Shown here: positions 34,864-46,358 of the stretch, in pieces
How positions within the stretch are numbered: position 1 is the stretch's first letter
Layout of the letters: the number at the start of each line of letters is the position of its first letter
NCBI RefSeq assembly: GCF_051014685.1
Contig: NW_027478457.1
Location: 1,303,553-1,367,552 of the forward strand
Direction: 5' to 3'
DNA from: Ptiloglossa arizonensis
Lineage: Eukaryota; Arthropoda; Insecta; Hymenoptera; Colletidae
DNA: 64,000 nt
Translations under genes and position numbers: made by a program
Notes under the pieces: model-generated
Seen by the model: only the letters and a program-made list of their open reading frames with translations
What the model was told of the DNA's origin: nothing
Database searches by the model: none

Positions 34864-37515
34864 TATGTGTATTTTTTCCCTAGGCCATTCTGGTTAAGCG
34901 TTTGGAGCAGCAGAAATGCGAATAATTTTTTGCCCTCTCAACCATTTCTTGGCTTCAAACTCCCATATCTCGCGAACGGATTGACCTAACCCAAAAATAC
35001 CTGTTGCGTCTGAAAGTAGAAACTCGCCCGATTACAACGGTAGGTGTATTTTTTCCCTAGCCCATTCTGTTCAAGCGTTTGGAGCAGCAGAATTGCGAAA
35101 AATTTGTTGCCTTCTCAACCATTTCTTGGCTTCAAACTCCCATATCTCGCGAACGGATTGACCTAACCCAAAAATTCCTATTGCATCTGAAAATAGAACC
35201 TCGCCCGATTACAGCGGTATGTGTATTTTTTCCCTAGGCCATTCTGGTTAAGCGTTTGGAGTAGCAGAATTGCGAAAAATTTTTTCCTTCTCAACCATTT
35301 CTTGGCTTCAAACCCCCATATCTCGCGAACGGGTTGACCTAACCCAAAAATTCCTATTGCATCTGAAAGTAGAAACTCGCCCGATTACAACGGTATGTGC
35401 ATTTTTTCCCTAGGCCATTCTGGTTAAGCGTTTGGAGCAGCAGAATTGCGAAAAATTTTTTGCCTTCTCAACCATTTCTTGGCTTCAAGCTCCCATATCT
35501 CGCGAACGGTATGACCTAACCCAAAAATTCCTATTGCATCTGAAAATAGAACCTCGCCCGATTACAGCGGTATGTGTATTTTTTCCCTAGGCCATTCTGG
35601 TTAAGCGTTTGGAGCAGCAGAATTGCGAAAAATTTTTTCCTTCTCAACCATTTCTTGGCTTCAAACTCCCATATCTCGCGAACGGATTGACCTAACCCAA
35701 AAATTCCTATCGCATCTGAAAGTAGAAACTCGCCTGATTACAACGGTATGTTTATTTTTTCCCTAGGCCATTCTGGTTAAGCGTTTGGAGCAGCAGAATT
35801 GCGAAAAATTTTTTGCCTTCTCAACCATGCCTTGGCTTCAAACTACCATATCTCACGAACGGATTGACCTAACCCAAAAATTCCTATTGCATCTGAAAGT
35901 AGAAACTCGCCCGATTACAACGGTATGTGTATTTTTTCCCTAGGCCATTCTGGTTAAGCGTTTGGAGCAGCAGAGTTGCGAAAAATTTTTTGCCTTCTCA
36001 ACCATTTCTTGGCTTCAAACTCCCATATCTCGCGAACGGATTGACCTAACCCAAAAATTCCAATTGCATCTGAAAATAGAACCTCGCCCGATTACAGCGG
36101 TATGTGTATTTTTTCCCTAGGCCATTCTGGTTAAGCGTTTGGAGCAGCAGAATTGCGAAAAATTTTTTCCTTCTCAACCATTTCTTGGCTTCAAACCCCC
36201 ATATCTCGCGAACGGATTGACCTAACCCAAAAATTCCTATTACATCTGAAAGTAGAAACTCGCCCGATTGCAACGGTATGTGTTTTTTTTCCCTAGGCCA
36301 TTCTGGTTAAGCGTTTGGAGCAGCAGAATTGCGAAAAATTTTTTGCCGTCTCAAACATTTCTTGGCTTCAAACTCCCATATCTCGCGAACGGATTGACCT
36401 AACCCAAAAATTCCTGTAGCGTCTGGACGTAGAAACTCGCCTGATTACAACGGTAAGTGTATTTTTTCCCTAGGCCATTCTGGTTAAGCGTTTGGAGCAG
36501 CAGAATTGAGAAAAATTTTTTGCCTTCTCATACATTTCTTGGCTTCAAACTCCCATATCTCGCGAACGGATTCACCTAAGCCAAAAATTCCTGTTGCGTC
36601 TGAAAGTAGAAACTCGCCCGATTACAGCGGTATATGTACTTTTGCCCTAGGCCACACTGGTTAAGCGTTTGGAGCAGCAGAATTGCGAAAAATTTGTTGT
36701 CTTCTCAACCGTTTCTTAGCTTCAAACTCCCATATCTCGCGAACGGATTGACCTAACCCAAAAATTCCTATTGCATCTGAAAGTAGAAACTCGCCCGATT
36801 TCAACGGTATGTGTATTTTTTCCCTAGGTCATTCTGGTTAAGCGTTTGGAGCAGCAGAAATGCGAAAAATTTTTTGCCTTCTCAACCATTTCTTGGCTTC
36901 AAACTCCCATATCTCGCGAACGGATTGACCTAACCCAAAAATACCTGTTGCGTCTGAAAGTAGAAACTCGCCCGATTACAACGGTATGTGTATTTTTTCC
37001 CTAGCCCATTCTGGTCAAGCGTTTGGAGCAGCAGAATTGCGGAAAATTTGTTGCCTTCTCAACCATTTCTTGGCTTCAAACTCCCATATCTCGCGAACGG
37101 ATTGACCTAACCCAAAAATTCCTATTGCATCTGAAAGTAGAAACTCGCCCGATTACAACGGTATGTGTATTTTTTCCCTAGGCCATTCTGGTTAAGCGTT
37201 TGGAGCCGCAGAATTGCGAAAAATTTTTTGCCTTCTCATCCATTTCTTGGCTTCAAACTCCCATATCTCGCGAACGGATTGACCTAACCCAAAAATTCCT
37301 ATTGCATCTGAAAGTAGAAACTCGCCCGATTACAACGGTATGTGTATTTTTTCCCTAGACCATTCTGTTTAAGCGTTTGGAGCAGCAGAATTGCGAAAAA
37401 TTTTTTGCCTTCTCAACCATTTCTTGGCTTCAAACTCCCATATCTCGCGAACGGATTGACCTAACCCAAAAATTCCAATTGCATCTGAAAATAGAACCTC
37501 GCCCGATTACAGCGG
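34864..37515 (+). repeat. 15-mer higher-order repeat, 2652 bp, copy 2
   Basis: Same order as copy 1 at +2652 bp, including GAGTAGCAG (35260 against 32608), TAAGTG and CTAGACCATTCTGTTT. Few differences are visible: TATATGTACT at 36631 for TATGTGTACT, and ATTCCAATTGC for ATTCCTATTGC in the last monomer. Confidence 0.92.
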
Positions 37516-38222
37516 TATGTGCATTTTTTCCCTAGGCCATTCTGGTTAAGCGTTTGGAGCAGCAGAATTGCGAAAAATTTTTTCCTTCTCAACCATTTCT
37601 TGGCTTCAAACCCCCATATCTCGCGAACGGATTGACCTAACCCAAAAATTCCTATTACATCTGAAAGTAGAAACTCGCCCGATTGCAACGGTATGTGTTT
37701 TTTTTCCCTAGGCCATTCTGGTTAAGCGTTTGGAGCAGCAGAATTGCGAAAAATTTTTTGCCTTCTCAAACATTTCTTGGCTTCAAACTCCCATATCTCG
37801 CGAACGGATTGACCTAACCCAAAAATTCCTATTGCATCTGAAAATAGAACCTCGCCCGATTACAGCGGTATGTGTATTTTTTTCCCTAGGCCATTCTGGT
37901 TAAGCGTTTGGAGCAGCAGAATTGCGAAAAATTTTTTCCTTCTCAACCATTTCTTGGCTTCAAACCCCCATATCTCGCGAACGGATAGACCTAACCCAAA
38001 AGTTCCTGTAGCGTCTAGAAGTAGAAACTCGCCCGATTACAACGGTATGTGTATTTTTTCCCTAGGCCATTCTGGTTAAGCGTTTGGAGCAGCAGAATTG
38101 CGAAAAATTTTTTGCCTTCTCAACCATTTCTTGGCTTCAAACTCCCATATCTCGCGAACGGATTGACCTAACCCAAAAATTCCTATCGCATCTGAAAGTA
38201 GAAACTCGCCTGATTACAACGG
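37516..38222 (+). repeat. Four B monomers copied from the 31.5-32.2 kb type
   Basis: From 37339 the sequence follows 31328-32160 at +6011 bp (T8-run unit, T7-run unit with GTCTAGAAG) rather than continuing the 15-mer. The last monomer changes type midway (CCTATCGCATC, CGCCTGATT) and leads into TATGTTTATT at 38223. Confidence 0.88.
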
Positions 38223-40345
38223 TATGTTTATTTTTTCCCTAGGCCATTCTGGTTAAGCGTTTGGAGCAGCAGAATTGCGAACAATTTTTTGCCTTCTCAA
38301 CCATGCCTTGGCTTCAAACTACCATATCTCACGAACGGATTGACCTAACCCAAAAATTCCTATTGCATCTGAAAGTAGAAACTCGCCCGATTACAACGGT
38401 ATGTGTATTTTTTCCCTAGGCCATTCTGGTTAAGCGTTTGGAGCAGCAGAAATGCGAATAATTTTTTGCCTTCTCAACCATTTCTTGGCTTCAAACTCCC
38501 ATATCTCGCGAACGGATTGACCTAACCCAAAAATACCTGTTGCGTCTGAAAGTAGAAACTCGCCCGATTACAACGGTATGTGTATTTCTTCCCTAGCCCG
38601 TTCTGGTCAAACGTTTGGAGCAGCAGAATTGCGAAAAATTTGTTGTCTTCTCAACCATTTCTTAGCTTCAAACTCCCATATCGCGCGAACGGATTGACCT
38701 AACCAAAAAATTCCTATTGCATCTGAAAGTAGAAGCTCGCCCGATTACAGCGGTATGTGAATTTTTTCCCTAGGCGATTCTGGTTAAGCGATTGGAGCAG
38801 CAGAAGTGCGAAAAATTTGTTGTCTTGTCAACCATTTCTTAGCTTCAAAGTCCCATATCTCGCGAACGGATTGACCTAACCCAAAAATTCCTGTTGCGTC
38901 TGAAATTAGAAACTCGCCCGATTACAACGGTATGTGTATTTTTTCCCTAGGCCATTCTGGTTTAGCGTTTGGAGCAGCAGAAATGCGAATAATTTTTTGC
39001 CTTCTCAACCATTTCTTGGCTTCAAACTCCCATATCTCGCGAACGGATTGACCTAACCCAAAAATTCCTGTAGCGTCTGGACGTAGAAACTCGCCTGATT
39101 ACAACGGTAAGTGTATTTTTTCCCTAGGCCATTCTGGTTAAGCGTTTGGAGCAGCAGAATTGCGAAAAATTTTTTGCCTTCTCATACATTTCTTGGCTTC
39201 AAACTCCCATATCTCGCGAACGGATTCACCTAAGCCAAAAATTCCTGTTGCGTCTGAAAGTAGAAACTCGCCCGATTACAGCGGTATGTGTACTTTTGCC
39301 CTAGGCCACACTGGTTAAGCGTTTGGAGCAGCAGAATTGCGAAAAATTTGTTGTCTTCTCAACCGTTTCTTAGCTTCAAACTCCCATATCTCGCGAACGG
39401 ATTGACCTAACCCAAAAATTCCTATTGCATCTGAAAGTAGAAACTCGCCCGATTTCAACGGTATGTGTATTTTTTCCCTAGGTCATTCTGGTTAAGCGTT
39501 TGGAGCAGCAGAAATGCGAAAAATTTTTTGCCTTCTCAACCATTTCTTGGCTTCAAACTCCCATATCTCGCGAACGGATTGACCTAACCCAAAAATACCT
39601 GTTGCGTCTGAAAGTAGAAACTCGCCCGATTACAACGGTATGTGTATTTTTTCCCTAGCCCATTCTGGTCAAGCGTTTGGAGCAGCAGAATTGCGGAAAA
39701 TTTGTTGCCTTCTCAACCATTTCTTGGCTTCAAACTCCCATATCTCGCGAACGGATTGACCTAACCCAAAAATTCCTATTGCATCTGAAAGTAGAAACTC
39801 GCCCGATTACAACGGTATGTGTATTTTTTCCCTAGGCCATTCTGGTTAAGCGTTTGGAGCCGCAGAATTGCGAAAAATTTTTTGCCTTCTCATCCATTTC
39901 TTGGCTTCAAACTCCCATATCTCGCGAACGGATTGACCTAACCCAAAAATTCCTATTGCATCTGAAAGTAGAAACTCGCCCGATTACAACGGTATGTGTA
40001 TTTTTTCCCTAGGCCATTCTGGTTAAGCGTTTGGAGCAGCAGAATTGCGAAAAATTTTTTGCCTTCTCAACCATTTCTTGGCTTCAAACTCCCATATCTC
40101 GCGAACGGATTGACCTAACCCAAAAATTCCAATTGCATCTGAAAATAGAACCTCGCCCGATTACAGCGGTATGTGTATTTTTTCCCCAGGCCATTCTGGT
40201 TAAGCGTTTGGAGCAGCAGAATTGCGAAAAATTTTTTCCTTCTCAACCATTTCTTGGCTTCAAACCCCCATATCTCGCGAACGGATTGACCTAACCCAAA
40301 AATTCCTATTGCATCTGAAAGTAGAAACTCGCCCGATTGCAACGG
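38223..40345 (+). repeat. Long-range duplicate of 20179-22301
   Basis: Twelve monomers match 20179-22301 at a constant 18044-bp offset: TATGTTTATT, AAATGCGAATAATT, TATTTCTTCCC with GTCAAACG, the A-type pair at about 38620-38930, TAAGTG, TGTACTTTTGCCC, GGTCATTC and AGCCGCAG. Differences are few, for example CGCCCGATT for CGCACGATT and CGCGAACGG for CGCAAACGG. After the T-run the two diverge: A monomers follow at 22.3 kb, B monomers here. Confidence 0.9.
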
Positions 40346-41407
40346 TATGTGTTTTTTTTTCCCTAGGCCATTCTGGTTAAGCGTTTGGAGCAGCAGAATT
40401 GCGAAAAATTTTTTGCCTTCTCAAACATTTCTTGGCTTCAAACTCCCATATCTCGCGAACGGATTGACCTAACCCAAAAATTCCTATTGCATCTGAAAAT
40501 AGAACCTCGCCCGATTACAGCGGTATGTGTATTTTTTTCCCTAGGCCATTCTGGTTAAGCGTTTGGAGCAGCAGAATTGCGAAAAATTTTTTCCTTCTCA
40601 ACCATTTCTTGGCTTCAAACCCCCATATCTCGCGAACGGATAGACCTAACCCAAAAGTTCCTGTAGCGTCTAGAAGTAGAAACTCGCCCGATTACAACGG
40701 TATGTGTATTTTTTCCCTAGGCCATTCTGGTTAAGCGTTTGGAGCAGCAGAATTGCGAAAAATTTTTTGCCTTCTCAACCATTTCTTGGCTTCAAACTCC
40801 CATATCTCGCGAACGGATTGACCTAACCCAAAAATTCCTATTGCATCTGAAAATAGAACCTCGCCCGATTACAGCGGTATGTGTATTTTTTCCCTAGGCC
40901 ATTCTGGTTAAGCGTTTGGAGCAGCAGAAATGCGAATAATTTTTTGCTTTCTCAACCATTTCTTGGCTTCAAACTCCCATATCTCGCGAACGGATTGACC
41001 TAACCCAAAAATACCTGTTGCGTCTGAAAGTAGAAACTCGCCCGATTACAACGGTAGGTGTATTTTTTCCCTAGCCCATTCTGTTCAAGCGATTGGAGCA
41101 GCAGAATTGCGAAAAATTTGTTGCCTTCTCAACCATTTCTTGGCTTCAAACTCCCATATCTCGCGAACGGATTGTCCTAACCCAAAAATTCCTATTGCAT
41201 CTGAAAATAGAACCTCGCCCGATTACAGCGGTATGTGTATTTTTTCCCTAGGCCATTCTGGTTAAGCGTTTGGAGTAGCAGAATTGCGAAAAATTTTTTC
41301 CTTCTCAACCATTTCTTGGCTTCAAACCCCCATATCTCGCGAACGGGTTGACCTAACCCAAAAATTCCTATTGCATCTGAAAGAAGAAACGCGCCCGATT
41401 ACAACGG
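40346..41407 (+). repeat. B block shared with 18.8 kb and 31.7 kb
   Basis: Six monomers: T-run, T7-run with GTCTAGAAG, the next B unit, AAATGCGAATAATT, TAGGTG and GAGTAGCAG. They match 31681-32741 at about +8.67 kb and also 18765-19825. Private changes are GGATTGTCC at about 41170 and AAAGAAGAAACGCG at 41381. Confidence 0.9.
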
Positions 41408-42114
41408 TATGTGTATTTTTTCCCTAGGCCATTCTGGTTAAGCGTTTGGAGCAGCAGAATTGCGAAAAATTGTTTGCCTTCTCAACCATTTCTTGGCTTC
41501 AAGCTCCCATATCTCGCGAACGGTATGACCTAACCCAAAAATTCCTATTGCATCTGAAAATAGAAACTCGCCCGATTACAGCGGTATGTGTATTTTTTCC
41601 CTAGGCCATTCTGGTTAAGCGTTTGGAGCAGCAGAATTGCGAAAAATTTTTTCCTTCTCAACCATTTCTTGGCTTCAAACTCCCATATCTCGCGAACGGA
41701 TTGACCTAACCCAAAAATTCCTATCGCATCTGAAAGTAGAAACTCGCCTGATTACAACGGTATGTTTATTTTTTCCCTAGGCCATTCTGGTTAAGCGTTT
41801 GGAGCAGCAGAATTGCGAAAAATTTTTTGCCTTCTCAACCATGCCTTGGCTTCAAACTACCATATCTCACGAACGGATTGACCTAACCCAAAAATTCCTA
41901 TTGCATCTGAAAGTAGAAACTCGCCCGATTACAACGGTATGTGTATTTTTTCCCTAGGCCATTCTGGTTAAGCGTTTGGAGCAGCAGAAATGCGAAAAAT
42001 TTGTTGTCTTCTCAACCATTTCTTAGCTTCAAACTCCCATATCGCGCGAACGGATTGACCTAACCCAAAAATTCCTATTGTATCTGAAAGTAGAAACTCG
42101 CCCGATTACAACGG
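41408..42114 (+). repeat. 4-mer repeat, 707 bp, copy 1
   Basis: Four monomers: one with a broken A/T run (AAAAATTGTTTGCC) plus CAAGCTCCC and CGGTATGACC; a 176-bp TTTTTTCC unit; TATGTTTATT with CATGCCTTGG and CTACCATATCTCACG; and a unit that switches from AAATGCG to A-like GTTGTC and TTAGC. The same four follow 707 bp later. Confidence 0.92.
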
Positions 42115-42821
42115 TATGTGTATTTTTTCCCTAGGCCATTCTGGTTAAGCGTTTGGAGCAGCAGAATTGCGAAAAATTGTTTGCCTTCTCAACCATTTCT
42201 TGGCTTCAAGCTCCCATATCTCGCGAACGGTATGACCTAACCCAAAAATTCCTATTGCATCTGAAAATAGAAACTCGCCCGATTACAGCGGTATGTGTAT
42301 TTTTTCCCTAGGCCATTCTGGTTAAGCGTTTGGAGCAGCAGAATTGCGAAAAATTTTTTCCTTCTCAACCATTTCTTGGCTTCAAACTCCCATATCTCGC
42401 GAACGGATTGACCTAACCCAAAAATTCCTATCGCATCTGAAAGTAGAAACTCGCCTGATTACAACGGTATGTTTATTTTTTCCCTAGGCCATTCTGGTTA
42501 AGCGTTTGGAGCAGCAGAATTGCGAAAAATTTTTTGCCTTCTCAACCATGCCTTGGCTTCAAACTACCATATCTCACGAACGGATTGACCTAACCCAAAA
42601 ATTCCTATTGCATCTGAAAGTAGAAACTCGCCCGATTACAACGGTATGTGTATTTTTTCCCTAGGCCATTCTGGTTAAGCGTTTGGAGCAGCAGAAATGC
42701 GAAAAATTTGTTGTCTTCTCAACCATTTCTTAGCTTCAAACTCCCATATCGCGCGAACGGATTGACCTAACCCAAAAATTCCTATTGTATCTGAAAGTAG
42801 AAACTCGCCCGATTACAACGG
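42115..42821 (+). repeat. 4-mer repeat, 707 bp, copy 2
   Basis: Repeats 41408-42114 with the same marks, including AATTGTTTGCC and CCTATTGTATCTG. I saw almost no differences. At 42822 a further unit begins the same way but has an intact TTTTTTGCC run, so a third copy is not formed. Confidence 0.92.
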
Positions 42822-44236
42822 TATGTGTATTTTTTCCCTAGGCCATTCTGGTTAAGCGTTTGGAGCAGCAGAATTGCGAAAAATTTTTTGCCTTCTCAAC
42901 CATTTCTTGGCTTCAAACTCCCATATCTCGCGAACGGATTGACCTAACCCAAAAATTTCTATTGCATCTGAAAATAGAACCGCGCCCGATTACAGCGGTA
43001 TGTGTATTTTTTCCTTAGGCCATTCTGGTTAAGCGTTTGGAGCAGCAGAAATGCGAATAATTTTTTGCCTTCTCAACCATTTCTTGGCTTCAAACTCCCA
43101 TATCTCGCGAACGGATTGACCTAACCCAAAAATACCTGTTGCGTCTGAAAGTAGAAACTCGCCCGATTACAACGGTATGTGTATTTTTTCCCTAGCCCGT
43201 TCTGGTCAAGCGTTTGGAGCAGCAGAATTGCGAAAAATTTGTTGTCTTCTCAACCATTTCTTAGCTTCAAACTACCATATCTCGCGAACGGATTGACCTA
43301 ACCCAAAAATTCCTATTGCATCTGAAAGTAGAAACTCGCCCGATTACAACGGTATGTGTATTTTGTCCCTAGGCCATTCTGGTTAAGCGTTTGGAGCAGC
43401 AGAATTCCGAAAAATTTGTTGCCTTCTGTACCATTTCTTAGCTTCAAACTCCCATATCTCGCGAACGGATTGACCTAACCCAAAAATTCCTATTGCATCT
43501 GAAAGTAGAAACTCGCCCGATTACAACGGTATGTGTATTTTTGCCCTAGGCCACACTGGTTAAGCGTTTGGAGCAGCAGAATTGCGAAAAATTTGTTGTC
43601 TTCTCAACCGTTTCTTAGCTTCAAACTCCCATATCTCGCGAACGGATTCACCTAAGCCAAAAATTCCTGTTGCGTCTGAAAGTAGAAACTCGCCCGATTA
43701 TAACGGTATGTGTATTTTTTCCCTAGGCCATTCTGGTCAAGCGTTTGGAGCCGCAGAATTGCGAAAAATTTTTTGCCTTCTCATCCATTTCTTGGCTTCA
43801 AACTCCCATATCTCGCGAACGGATTGACCTAACCCAAAAATTCCTATTGCATCTGAAAGTAGAAACTCGCCCGATTACAACGGTATGTGTATTTTTTCCC
43901 TAGGCCATTCTGGTTAAGCGTTTGGAGCAGCAGAATTGCGAAAAATTTTTTGCCTTCTCAACCATTTCTTGGCTTCAAACTCCCATATCTCGCGAACGGA
44001 TTGACCTAACCCAAAAATTCCTATTGCTTCTGAAAATAGAACCTCGCCCGATTACAGCGGTATGTCTATTTCTTCCCTAGGCCATTCTGGTTAAGCGTTT
44101 GGAGCAGCAGAATTGCGAAAAATTTTTTCCTTCTCAACCATTTCTTGGCTTCAAACTCCCATATCTCGCGAACGGATTGACCTAACCCAAAAAGTCCTAT
44201 TGCATCTGAAAATAGAACCTCGCCCGATTACAGCGG
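42822..44236 (+). repeat. Mixed family B monomers between the 4-mer and 12-mer domains
   Basis: Eight monomers with starts at 42822, 42999, 43176, 43353, 43530, 43707, 43884 and 44061. Marks are CTAGCCCGTTCTGGTC at 43176, TTTTGTCCC and AATTCCG at 43353, the TTTTTGCCC marker with CCACACTGG at 43530, AGCCGCAG at 43707 and TATGTCTATTTCTTCC at 44061. The last unit looks like a fusion that lacks one monomer compared with 46005-46358. Confidence 0.87.
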
Positions 44237-46358
44237 TATGTGTATTTTTTCCCTAGGCCATTCTGGTTAAGCGTTTGGAGCAGCAGAATTGCAAAAAATT
44301 TTTTCCTTCTCAACCATTTCTTGGCTTCAAACCCCCTTATCTCGCGAACGGATAGACCTAACCCAAAAATTCCTGTAGCGTCTGGAAGTAGAAACTCGCC
44401 CGATTACAACGGTATGTGTATTTTATCCCTAGCCCATTCTGGTCAAGCGTTTGGAGCAGCAGAATTGCGAAAAATTTCTTGCCTTCTCAACCATTTCTTA
44501 GCTTCAAACTCCCATATCTCGCGAACGGATTGACCTAACCCAAAAATTCCTATTGCATCTGAAAGTAGAAACTCGCCCGATTACAACGGTATGTTTATTT
44601 TTTCCCTAGGCCATTCTGGTTAAGCGTTTGGAGCAGCAGAATTGCGAAAAATTTTTTGCCTTCTCAACCATGCCTTGGCTCCAAACTCCCATATCTCACG
44701 AACGGATTGACCTAACCCAAAAATTCCTTTTGCATCTGAAAGCAGAAACTCGCCCGATTACAACGGTATGTGTATTTTTTCCCTAGGCCATTCTGGTTAA
44801 GCGTTTGGAGCAGCAGAAATGCGAATAATTTTTTGCCTTCTCAACCATTTCTTGGCTTCAAACTCCCATATCTCGCGAACGGATTGACCTAACCCAAAAA
44901 TACCTGTTGCGTCTGAAAGTAGAAACTCGCCCGATTACAACGGTACGTGTATTTTTTCCCTAGCCCGTTCTGGTCAAGCGTTTGGAGCAGCAGAATTGCG
45001 AAAAATTTGTTTTCTTCTCAACCATTTCTTAGCTTCAAACTCCCATATCTCGCGAACGGATTGACCTAACCCAAAAATTCCTATTGCATCTGAAAGTAGA
45101 AACTCGCCCGATTACAACGGTATGTGTATTTTTTCCCTAGGCAATTCTGGTTAAGCGTTTGGAGCAGCAGAATTGCGAAAAATTTTTTGCCTTCTCAACC
45201 ATTTCTTGGCTTCAATCTCGCATATCTCGCGAACGGATTGACCTAACCCAAAAATTCCTATTGCATCTGAAAATAGAACCTCGCCCGATTACAGCGGTAT
45301 GTGTATTTTTTCCCTAGGCCATTCTGGTTAAGCGTTTGGAGCAGCAGAATTGCGAAAAATTTTTTCCTTCTCAACCATTTCTTGGCTTCAAACCCCCATA
45401 TCTCGCGAACGGATTGACCTAACCCAAACATTCCTGTAGCGTCTGGAAGTAGAAACTCGCCCGATTACAACGGTATGTGTATTTTTTCCCTAGCCCATTC
45501 TGGTCAAGCGTTTGGAGCCGCAGAATTGCGAAAAATTTCTTGCCTTCTCAACCATTTCTTGGCTTCAAACTCCCATATCTCGCGAACGGGTAGACCTAAC
45601 CCAAAAATTCCTACTGCATCTGAAAGTAGAAACTCGCCCGATTACAACGGTATGTGTATTTTTTCCCTAGGTCATTCTGGTTAAGCGTTTGGAGCAGCAG
45701 AATTGCGAAAAATTTTTTGCCTTCTCATCCATTTCTTGGCTTCAAACTCCCATATCTCGCGAACGGATTGACCTAAGCCAAAAATTCCTGTTGCGTCTGA
45801 AAGTAGAAACTCGCCCGATTACAACGGCATGTGTATTTTTTCCCTAGGCCATTCTGGTTAAGCGTTTGGTGCAGCAGAATTGCGAAAAATTTTTTGCCTT
45901 CTCAACCATTTCTTGGCTTCAATCTCGCATATCTCGCGAACGGATTGACCTAACCCAAAAATTCCTATTGCTTCTGAAAATAGAACCTCGCCCGATTACA
46001 GCGGTATGTCTATTTCTTCCCTAGGCCATTCTGGTTAAGCGTTTGGAGCAGCAGAATTGCGAAAAATTTTTTCCTTCTCAACCATTTCTTGGCTTCAAAC
46101 CCCCATATCTCGCGAACGGATTGACCTAACCCAAAAATTCCTATTGCATCTGAAAGTAGAAACTCGCCCGATTACAACGGTATGTGTTTTTTTTTCCCTA
46201 GGCCATTCTGGTTAAGCGTTTGGAGCAGCAGAATTGCGAAAAATTTTTTGCCTTCTCAACCATTTCTTGGCTTCAAACTCCCATATCTCGCGAACGGATT
46301 GACCTAACCCAAAAAGTCCTATTGCATCTGAAAATAGAACCTCGCCCGATTACAGCGG
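44237..46358 (+). repeat. 12-mer higher-order repeat, 2122 bp, copy 1
   Basis: Twelve B monomers: CCCCCTTATC with GGATAGACC; TATTTTATCCCTAGCCC; TATGTTTATT; AAAGCAGAAAC ending the third; AAATGCGAATAATT; TACGTG; GGCAATTC with CAATCTCGCATATC; a 176-bp unit; AGCCGCAG; GGTCATTC; CGGCATGTG with GGTGCAGCAG; TATGTCTATTTCTTCC; and a T-run unit ending AAAAAGTCC. Copy 2 follows at exactly +2122 bp. Confidence 0.93.
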
